From assembly GCA_002403115.1 (NCBI GenBank), contig DHHE01000171.1, positions 1 through 8,858 on the forward strand: a stretch of 8,858 bases of DNA. The letters run 5' to 3'. The number at the start of each line of letters is the position of its first letter. The stretch's first letter is position 1. This stretch comes from a bacterium UBP2_UBA4780. Lineage in GTDB: Bacteria > Edwardsbacteria > AC1 > EtOH8. Below, piece after piece: positions 1 to 4,286 of this stretch. The position numbers and the translations under genes are program-made. The notes under the pieces were generated by a model. The model ran no database searches, was not told where the DNA came from, and saw only the letters and a program-made list of their open reading frames with translations.

Positions 1-25
1 ACGGATTATAAACGGTAAAATAGAA

Positions 26-60
26 TGAACCTTGGTGTCTTAGAGCCTTTGTGAGAGAAG
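26..60. repeat. short degenerate intergenic repeat, copy A
   Basis: The stretch just before the phosphorylase gene contains CTTGGTGTCTT at 31-41, followed by a CCTTTGTGAGAG-like tail. The same 11-mer in a similar context (CTTT, CTTGGTGTCTT, GTGA) recurs at 2426-2456 in another intergenic gap. Similar low-complexity 'CTTGGTGTCTT...GTGA' strings are familiar as dispersed intergenic repeats in various bacterial genomes. I infer a repeat family, but only two copies are visible here. The first bases of the window (ACGGATT) also resemble the other repeat at 4154-4194. Confidence 0.4.
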
Positions 61-63
61 ATA

Positions 64-1368
64 ATGACCCCCTACGAGATAATCTACAAGAAGCGCAACG
101 GCGAAGCCCTCGACCCCGAGGAGATCGGCTGGTTCGTGGCCGGGTACACCGCCGGACGGATCCCCGACTACCAGGCGGCGGCCCTGCTGATGGCGGTGTT
201 CCTCAAGGGCATGGACTTCGCGGAGACCACGGCCCTGGCCCTGGCCATGATGAACTCGGGCCGAGTCTTCGACCTTTCCGAAATACCCGGGACCAAGGTC
301 GACAAGCACTCCACCGGCGGCGTCGGCGACAAGGTCTCCATCATCCTGGCCCCCATCGTGGCCGCGGCCGGGGTGCCGGTGCCAATGGTCTCGGGCCGTG
401 GCCTGGGGCACACCGGAGGCACCCTGGACAAGCTGGAGTCCATCCCCGGGTTCCGCACCGGCCTGTCCTTCGAAGAGTTCCGCCGCATCCTGGCCCGAAC
501 CGGTCTGGCCATGATGGGCCAGACCGCGGACATGGCCCCGGCCGACAAGAAGCTCTACGCCCTGCGCGACGTCACGGCCACGGTGGACTGCATCCCGCTG
601 ATCGCGGCCAGCATCATGTCCAAGAAGCTGGCCGAGGGAACCGACGGCCTGGTGCTGGACGTCAAGACCGGGTCCGGGGCCTTCATGCGGACGCTCGACG
701 ACTCCAGGAAGCTGGCCGAGACCATGGCGGCCATCGGCAAGGGCCTGGGAAAAAGGATGCGGGCGGTGATAACCGACATGAGCCAGCCCCTGGGGCGGGC
801 GGTGGGCAACGCCTTGGAGATCGAGGAATGCGTGGAGTGCCTCAGGGGCGGCGGGCCAGACGATCTGATGGCGGTCACCTACCGGCTGGGGGCCGAAATG
901 CTGGTGATGGGCGAGAGGGCCAATGATCTGGAGTCCGGCGAAAGGATACTCAGGCAAATAGTCTCATCGGGCCAAGGCTTGGAAAAATTCCGGGAGATGG
1001 TCTCGGCCCAGGGAGGAGACCCGAAAGTGGCCGACGACCCTAAAAAGATCATGGCCCAGGCAAAGTTCGCCATCAACCTGAAGGCCGGGAAGGGCGGATA
1101 CGTCAACTACATGGACACCAGGGAGATAGGGATGGCCGGGGTGGGGCTGGGCTGCGGCCGGCTTGGGATGGAGGACAGGGTGGACCCGGCGGTGGGGTTT
1201 GTTTTCAATTGCCGCATAGGCGACAAGGTCGAGGCTAGGCAGGAGCTGGTGACCGTGCTGGCCAACGACCAAGGGCTGGGGGAGCATACCGGCCAGAGGC
1301 TGGCCGAAGCAATCGTTATCGGCCGGGAAAAACCGGCAATACCGGAGCTGATTTTGGAGGCCATCTAA
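64..1368 (+). CDS. pdp: pyrimidine-nucleoside phosphorylase (thymidine/uridine phosphorylase family)
   Basis: This enzyme cleaves pyrimidine (deoxy)nucleosides with phosphate to give free base and (deoxy)ribose 1-phosphate, a cytosolic nucleoside-salvage step. The 434-residue product has the usual length of Bacillus-type PyNP and aligns with it end to end. The family signature SGRGLGHTGGTLDKLE lies near residues 110-125. The phosphate-binding loop KHSTGGVGDK begins at Lys81. R168, S183 and K187 fall at the positions that bind the pyrimidine in PyNP and thymidine phosphorylase (LRDVT...SIMSKK). The C-terminal domain ends with a family-typical VGDKVEARQELVTV segment. The start ATG follows only a weak purine stretch (GAGAGAAG). 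No terminator separates this gene from the infC promoter 5 nt downstream, so its transcript could read into the infC leader and stop at the same terminator. The gene is a salvage outlier beside a translation operon. Thymidine versus broad pyrimidine specificity cannot be settled here; length and overall match favour PyNP. Confidence 0.95.
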   Translation: MTPYEIIYKKRNGEALDPEEIGWFVAGYTAGRIPDYQAAALLMAVFLKGMDFAETTALALAMMNSGRVFDLSEIPGTKVDKHSTGGVGDKVSIILAPIVAAAGVPVPMVSGRGLGHTGGTLDKLESIPGFRTGLSFEEFRRILARTGLAMMGQTADMAPADKKLYALRDVTATVDCIPLIAASIMSKKLAEGTDGLVLDVKTGSGAFMRTLDDSRKLAETMAAIGKGLGKRMRAVITDMSQPLGRAVGNALEIEECVECLRGGGPDDLMAVTYRLGAEMLVMGERANDLESGERILRQIVSSGQGLEKFREMVSAQGGDPKVADDPKKIMAQAKFAINLKAGKGGYVNYMDTREIGMAGVGLGCGRLGMEDRVDPAVGFVFNCRIGDKVEARQELVTVLANDQGLGEHTGQRLAEAIVIGREKPAIPELILEAI

Positions 1369-1372
1369 AAGC

Positions 1373-1401
1373 TTGCAAAAGGCCCCGGGAATTGGTATAA
1401 T
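1373..1401 (+). promoter_or_regulatory. sigma70-type promoter of the infC operon leader
   Basis: A -35 box TTGCAA (1373-1378) and a perfect -10 box TATAAT (1396-1401) are separated by exactly 17 nt, placing transcription start near 1408. It begins 5 nt after the phosphorylase stop codon. The structured leader and terminator that follow fit a promoter that starts an attenuated transcript. Confidence 0.8.
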
Positions 1402-1407
1402 TCCAAC

Positions 1408-1557
1408 AATCGAATAAGAAAGCAGAAGCCATCCGCCCCCTTCGGGGAAAGCTTCTCACCCGGCGGCCCTTGTCGGTGACACCGGCAAGCCACTGCCAGC
1501 CGAGGTCCCAAGGAGAGAAAGGCGGGTGGCCGGTCATATCCGGTCGCCGGCCTTTTT
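1408..1557 (+). ncRNA. structured 5' leader / attenuator of the infC-rpmI-rplT operon (L20-leader candidate)
   Basis: From the predicted start near 1408 the RNA can fold into several helices. AGAAGC (1424-1429) pairs with GCTTCT (1451-1456), enclosing a C-UUCG-G tetraloop hairpin (1437-1447). A 9-bp hairpin with a GAC loop joins 1469-1477 to 1481-1489. A closing helix CACCCG (1457-1462) pairs with CGGGTG (1523-1528). The last strand is also part of the terminator 5' arm, so closing helix and terminator exclude each other, as in attenuators and riboswitches. In Firmicutes such as Bacillus subtilis, the infC-rpmI-rplT operon is controlled by L20-dependent attenuation in a leader of this kind, and L20 is encoded two genes downstream. 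I infer the same role by position. I could not match the sequence to a metabolite riboswitch. Alternatively, a stand-alone RNA of about 150 nt is made. Confidence 0.55.
1521..1557 (+). terminator. intrinsic terminator (attenuator) in the infC leader
   Basis: GGC plus GGTGGCCGG (1521-1523, 1525-1533) pairs with CCGGTCGCC plus GCC (1540-1548, 1550-1552) around a TCATAT loop. There is one G-G mismatch (1524/1549) and two G-U pairs, and TTTTTCT follows directly at 1553. It lies about 150 nt after the promoter and about 270 nt before infC, so readthrough is needed for infC operon expression from this promoter. Confidence 0.85.
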
Positions 1558-1595
1558 CTATGCTTGCCGAGGAAGCAAACGTTTCTCACTTAACC

Positions 1596-1754
1596 ATTGC
1601 ATGCGGTCATCGAGTAGTTCGACTGGGCTCACTATAAATTGGCCGGCGTCTCGATGCCTCGACCCGGCTCGGCACAAGTACACCCGCTGATGGTCTAGTA
1701 GCCGAAGGTTGCCCCTAGGCAGACTCGGGAACAATCGAGATGACCGCATGCAAT
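1596..1754. repeat. 159-bp element with perfect 16-bp terminal inverted repeats
   Basis: ATTGCATGCGGTCATC (1596-1611) is exactly reverse-complementary to 1739-1754, with 127 nt between the arms. The interior contains AGTTCGACTGGGCTCAC (1617-1633), which resembles the small GC-rich palindromic repeat inside pheT (TCGACTCCGCTCGGGG). No protein-coding frame is convincing inside it. It lies between the leader terminator and infC, in a 269-nt gap (1561-1829). Two readings are possible: an inserted non-autonomous repeat, or a long-range RNA helix in the infC 5' UTR. A clear target-site duplication is not seen (only CC on both sides). Beyond it, CGGCGG (1766-1771) can pair with CCGCCG (1782-1787) as a small hairpin just before the infC ribosome binding site. 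Confidence 0.7.
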
Positions 1755-1813
1755 CCAATCCCGCACGGCGGCGTCCTTCAACCGCCGGTACGCGGCCAAG
1801 CGAAAACAGTAAA

Positions 1814-1820
1814 GGGAGGA
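1814..1820 (+). promoter_or_regulatory. ribosome binding site of infC
   Basis: GGGAGGA is a strong Shine-Dalgarno sequence 9 nt before TTG at 1830. It decides the infC start: the only upstream in-frame ATG (1740) has no such site and sits inside the inverted-repeat arm. Confidence 0.8.
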
Positions 1821-1829
1821 AGGCCTACT

Positions 1830-2333
1830 TTGAGGGAACACCGTATCAACGACAGGATCAGGGTGCCCGAGGTCCGGGTCATAGGCTCGGACGGCAGCCA
1901 GCTGGGCATCCTGGAGATCAAGCAGGCGCTGCGCACGGCCGAGGACCAGGGGCTGGACCTGGTGGAGATCGCCCCAGAGGCCCAGCCGCCGGTCTGCAAG
2001 ATAATCGATTACGGGAAGTTCATCTACGCCCAGGAGAAGAAGCTGAGGGAGTCCCGCAAGAAGCAGCATCAGACCAGGGTCAAGGAGATGCGTTTCGGGC
2101 CGCAGATGGCCGAGCACGACTACCAGTTCAAGCTCAACCTGGTAAAGGATTTCCTGACCAACCGGGACAAGGTGAAGATCTCCATGCGATTCCGGGGGCG
2201 CCAAATGAACCACATCGACCTCGGGCGGAAGCTCATGGAACGGTTCGTCCAGGACGTGACCCCGTTGGCCACGGTCGAGTCGCAACCCCGGATGGAAGGG
2301 CGGGTCATGCACATGCTGATCTCCCCGAAGTAG
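1830..2333 (+). CDS. infC: translation initiation factor IF-3
   Basis: IF3 binds the 30S subunit, prevents premature 50S joining and proofreads the start codon and initiator tRNA. From TTG 1830 the product has 167 residues, close to the family's 170-180. The N-terminal domain begins with the conserved REHRINDRIRVPEVRVIG and includes EIAPEAQPPVCKIIDYGKF. A basic linker (KKLRESRKKQHQ) leads to the C-terminal domain with KEMRFGPQMAEHDY, VKISMRFRGRQM and the ending EGRVMHMLISPK. The TTG start is chosen because of the RBS at 1814-1820 and because homology starts right there. The 30 residues before it (from ATG 1740) look unlike any IF3. Non-ATG starts in infC (ATT in E. coli) are linked to autoregulation by IF3's own start-codon discrimination, so TTG may act likewise. 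The gene is first in the infC-rpmI-rplT-pheS order; thrS, often upstream in other bacteria, is not here. Confidence 0.96.
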   Translation: MREHRINDRIRVPEVRVIGSDGSQLGILEIKQALRTAEDQGLDLVEIAPEAQPPVCKIIDYGKFIYAQEKKLRESRKKQHQTRVKEMRFGPQMAEHDYQFKLNLVKDFLTNRDKVKISMRFRGRQMNHIDLGRKLMERFVQDVTPLATVESQPRMEGRVMHMLISPK

Positions 2334-2348
2334 GCCGAATCCATCGCC

Positions 2349-2435
2349 TTCCGCCGGCAGAGGAACCGGTTTCATCCGGCCGGAAAATCAGCGAAGACGC
2401 GGCATGTCTTCCCCGGGGAGGGCCGCCTTTGCGTC
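2349..2435 (+). promoter_or_regulatory. hairpin-rich infC-rpmI spacer, possible translational operator
   Basis: The 142-nt gap between infC and rpmI can form a hairpin in which TTCCGCCGG (2349-2357) pairs with CCGGCCGGAA (2376-2385), with one bulged C. A second fold joins GACGC (2396-2400) to GCGTC (2431-2435) around a CCCCGGGG palindrome (2411-2418). Neither is followed by a T-run, so they do not look like terminators. In E. coli, L20 represses rpmI through an RNA structure in this part of the operon; a similar role is only a guess here. Confidence 0.35.
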
Positions 2436-2456
2436 TTGGTGTCTTTCGCGTGAAAA
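2426..2456. repeat. short degenerate intergenic repeat, copy B
   Basis: CCTTTGCGTCTTGGTGTC followed by TTTCGCGTGAAAA shares an exact 11-mer, CTTGGTGTCTT (2435-2445), with copy A at 31-41, and its flanks are similar. It ends just before the rpmI ribosome binding site. Apparent family membership rests on two copies and on the general resemblance to dispersed intergenic repeats of other genomes. Confidence 0.45.
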
Positions 2457-2475
2457 ATAAATTCTAGGAGGGAAC

Positions 2476-2673
2476 ATGCCCAAGGTAAAGACCAGCAAGT
2501 CGGCGTCCAAGAGGATGCGGACGACCGGGACCGGGAAGGTCAGGCGGAACCGGGCCGGCAAGAGCCACCTGCTCTCTTGCAAGACCCGCAAGAGGAAGCG
2601 CCTGCTGCGCCAGGGAACGGTGGTGGACGGCGCCAACCTGAAGCGGATCAGGCATCTGCTTCCCAACGGATAG
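2476..2673 (+). CDS. rpmI: 50S ribosomal protein L35
   Basis: This 65-residue basic protein is a component of the large ribosomal subunit. It begins with the family signature MPKVKTSKSASKRMRTTGTGKVRRNRAGKSH, followed by a lysine/arginine-rich stretch (KTRKRKRLLRQ) and ending in LKRIRHLLPNG; length is normal for L35 (about 64-66). AGGAGGG at 2466-2472 is a strong ribosome binding site, placed rather close (about 4 nt) to the ATG. The gene lies between infC and rplT in the standard operon, 34 nt before rplT, so the two are certainly co-transcribed and probably co-regulated. Confidence 0.97.
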   Translation: MPKVKTSKSASKRMRTTGTGKVRRNRAGKSHLLSCKTRKRKRLLRQGTVVDGANLKRIRHLLPNG

Positions 2674-2707
2674 GATCGATACACCATAGGAAAGGAACGA
2701 TAGAGGT

Positions 2708-3055
2708 ATGTCCAGAGTCACAAGCGCAGTGGCCACCAGGCAGCGCAAGAAGAAGATCTTCAGCAAGGCCAAGGGTTTCTGGGGGGGGCGCAGCAAGCTC
2801 TACCGCATCGCCAAGGAAGCGGTGATGAGGGCCGGCCAGTTCGCCTACCGCGACCGCCGGGCCAAGAAGCGGGACTTCCGCCGGCTGTGGATCGTCAGGA
2901 TCAACGCGGCCTGCCGCCTGAACGGCATCAGCTACAACGGCTTCATCAACGGGATGAAGCGCAACTCCATCGTCATCGACCGCAAGATGCTGGCCGAACT
3001 GGCGGCCCGGGACCCCGAGGTGTTCGCCAAGGTGGTGGAGGCGGCCAAGCAATAA
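2708..3055 (+). CDS. rplT: 50S ribosomal protein L20
   Basis: L20 binds 23S rRNA early in 50S assembly and, in E. coli and B. subtilis, also binds its own operon mRNA to repress it. The 115-residue product shows the conserved N-terminal basic extension (MSRVTSAVATRQRKKKIFSKAKGFWGGRSKLYRIAKEAV), then YRDRRAKKRDFRRLWIVRINAACR, then NGISYNGFINGMKRNSIVIDRKMLAELA, which make a complete L20. The likely ribosome binding site is AAAGGA (2691-2696); a GAGG at 2703 is too close to the ATG. A run of eight G (2781-2788) encodes Trp-Gly-Gly of the conserved FWGGR motif. The frame is intact across it. L20 is the natural candidate effector for the leader at 1408-1557. Confidence 0.97.
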   Translation: MSRVTSAVATRQRKKKIFSKAKGFWGGRSKLYRIAKEAVMRAGQFAYRDRRAKKRDFRRLWIVRINAACRLNGISYNGFINGMKRNSIVIDRKMLAELAARDPEVFAKVVEAAKQ

Positions 3056-3106
3056 TCTGCCGGGCATGGGGCCTGTCGTGCAGGTTCGACATGTTCGAGA
3101 GGTTTG

Positions 3107-4132
3107 ATGGAAGGTAAGCTGGCTGCAATAGCCGACGCGGCCAAAGGCGCCATAGCCGCCTGCGGAAGCCTCGAGGCCCTGGAGGAGATCCGGGTCCGCT
3201 ACCTGGGGCGCAAGGGCGAGCTGACCGAGCTGCTGAAGTCCGTTTCCTCGCTGCCTCCGGAGAAGCGGGCGGCCTTCGGGGCCGCGGCCAACCGGGCCAA
3301 GCAGGAGGTGTCGGCGCTGCTGGAGTCCCGCAAGGCCGGGCTGTCGGCCGAGTCGGACGCCAGGCGGAGGAAGGCCGACGCCCTGGACGTCACCCTGCCC
3401 GGGCGGAGGGCCTGGGTCGGGCGCCGCCATCCGCTCTCCCAGCTGATGGACGAGGTGATAGAGATCTTCCACGGCCTGGGGTTCTCGGTGGCCGAGGGCC
3501 CGGACTGCGAGACCGAGTGGAACAACTTCGAGGCCCTGAACACGCCGCGGGACCACCCTTCATGGAACCTGCAGGATACCTTTTATCTGGAAAAGCCCCC
3601 CAACCTCCTGATGCGGACCCACACCTCGCCGGTGCAGATCCGGGTGATGGAGTCGCAAAAACCGCCGGTGCGCATCATCGCCCCGGGGCGCTGCTACCGC
3701 CGGGACGCCATCGACGCCTCGCACATGCCGGTGTTCTACCAGTGCGAGGGGCTGTACGTGGACCGGGACGCCTCCCTGGCCGACCTCAAGGCCACCCTGA
3801 CCTACTTCGCCCGGCAGCTTTTGGGCGAAGATGTCAAGATACGCTTCCGCCCCCACTTCTTCCCGTTCACCGAGCCCAGCGTCGAGTACGACTTCTCCTG
3901 CGTCTTCTGCCAGGGCAAGGGCTGCCGGGTGTGCAAGCAGTCGGGCTGGCTGGAGATCTCCGGGGCGGGGATGGTGGACCCCAACGTCTTTAATAAAGTA
4001 GGCTACGATCCGGAGGTCTACTCGGGCTACGCCTGGGGCATGGGGCTGGAGCGGGTGGCCATGCTGCGTTACGGGATAGACGACATCAGGCTGTTCTACC
4101 AGGGAGACCTGAGGTTCCTGGAGCAGTTCTGA
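3107..4132 (+). CDS. pheS: phenylalanyl-tRNA synthetase alpha subunit
   Basis: This is the catalytic subunit of the cytosolic alpha2-beta2 enzyme that charges tRNA-Phe. The 341-residue product has an N-terminal helical coiled coil (about 1-95) that contacts tRNA, then the class II core. The core shows RRHPLSQLMDEVIEIFHGLGF, the substrate-site region WNNFEALNTPRDHPSW, the THTSPVQIR strand and motif 2 near residue 195 (PGRCYRRDAIDASHMP). It continues with FRPHFFPFTEPSVEYD and ends with motif 3, GMGLERVAMLRYGIDDIRLF (about 311-330). Four cysteines (265, 268, 273, 276) form a CxxC-x4-CxxC cluster like that in many bacterial PheS, a plausible metal site. ATG 3107 is preferred to the in-frame TTG at 3104; GAGAGG lies a few bases upstream. 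The gene is 51 nt downstream of rplT. Confidence 0.96.
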   Translation: MEGKLAAIADAAKGAIAACGSLEALEEIRVRYLGRKGELTELLKSVSSLPPEKRAAFGAAANRAKQEVSALLESRKAGLSAESDARRRKADALDVTLPGRRAWVGRRHPLSQLMDEVIEIFHGLGFSVAEGPDCETEWNNFEALNTPRDHPSWNLQDTFYLEKPPNLLMRTHTSPVQIRVMESQKPPVRIIAPGRCYRRDAIDASHMPVFYQCEGLYVDRDASLADLKATLTYFARQLLGEDVKIRFRPHFFPFTEPSVEYDFSCVFCQGKGCRVCKQSGWLEISGAGMVDPNVFNKVGYDPEVYSGYAWGMGLERVAMLRYGIDDIRLFYQGDLRFLEQF

Positions 4133-4153
4133 AGCCTAACCTGGATAAACCGG

Positions 4154-4194
4154 AACGCGGATTACGCTGATTTTTACGGATTTTCGCAGATTAT
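4154..4194. repeat. intergenic repeat of GATT-rich short units
   Basis: Between pheS and pheT, imperfect units ACGCGGATT, ACGCTGATTTTT, ACGGATTTT and CGCAGATT follow one another. Strings of this 'ACGCGGATT...ACGGATTTTCGCAGATT' type occur as dispersed intergenic repeats in several bacterial genomes. The window's first bases (ACGGATTATAAACGG) look like a fragment of the same family. I see no coding or terminator function. Confidence 0.45.
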
Positions 4195-4228
4195 ATCAAA
4201 TGTTTAGTAACTAGGTTTTTAAACGTAT

Positions 4229-4256
4229 TTGTCACTATAGAATATATTTATATTAT
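4229..4256 (+). promoter_or_regulatory. possible promoter for pheT within an AT-rich island
   Basis: TTGTCA (4229-4234) and TATTAT (4251-4256) are separated by 16 nt, upstream of pheT. They lie in a stretch (about 4191-4280) whose base composition is far more AT-rich than anything else in the window. AT richness raises the chance of accidental promoter-like hexamers, so this is tentative. If real, pheT would be partly uncoupled from pheS. Confidence 0.35.
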
Positions 4257-4286
4257 TATAGTAGTGCTGACATTTATCATTCCTCG

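Noticed and set aside
1457..1535. Cobalamin-like or other metabolite riboswitch in the leader, because of GCCACTG at 1489-1495
   Set aside because: Only a short string matches; the required conserved B12 elements (AGGGAA, CCCCGCAACTG-type core) are not in order. SAM, TPP, FMN, T-box, GEMM and ydaO cores were also looked for and not seen.
1408..1557. SRP RNA, tmRNA or RNase P RNA
   Set aside because: The GGAAGGAAGCAGC-type SRP core, the tmRNA ends and the RNase P GAGGAAAGTCC box are absent.
1558..1758. 66-residue antisense open frame in the gap before infC
   Set aside because: It lies in the inverted-repeat element and terminator tail, has no recognisable motif and no good ribosome binding site. 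I treat the region as non-coding.
1590..1760. Insertion sequence with transposase
   Set aside because: The element is only 159 bp, has no coding sequence and no clear target duplication; at most it is a non-autonomous repeat.
1740..1829. ATG 1740 as infC start
   Set aside because: No Shine-Dalgarno is present, the ATG is part of the inverted-repeat arm, and the 30 added residues do not resemble IF3.
2781..2788. Run of eight G in rplT as a frameshift or phase-variation site
   Set aside because: The L20 frame is intact across it, the run encodes the conserved Trp-Gly-Gly, and an essential ribosomal protein is an unlikely switch. It may only be a spot for sequencing error.
2648..3556. Antisense open frame opposite rplT and the start of pheS
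   Set aside because: It crosses two certain genes and a gap, has no motif or ribosome binding site, and is a GC-rich shadow.
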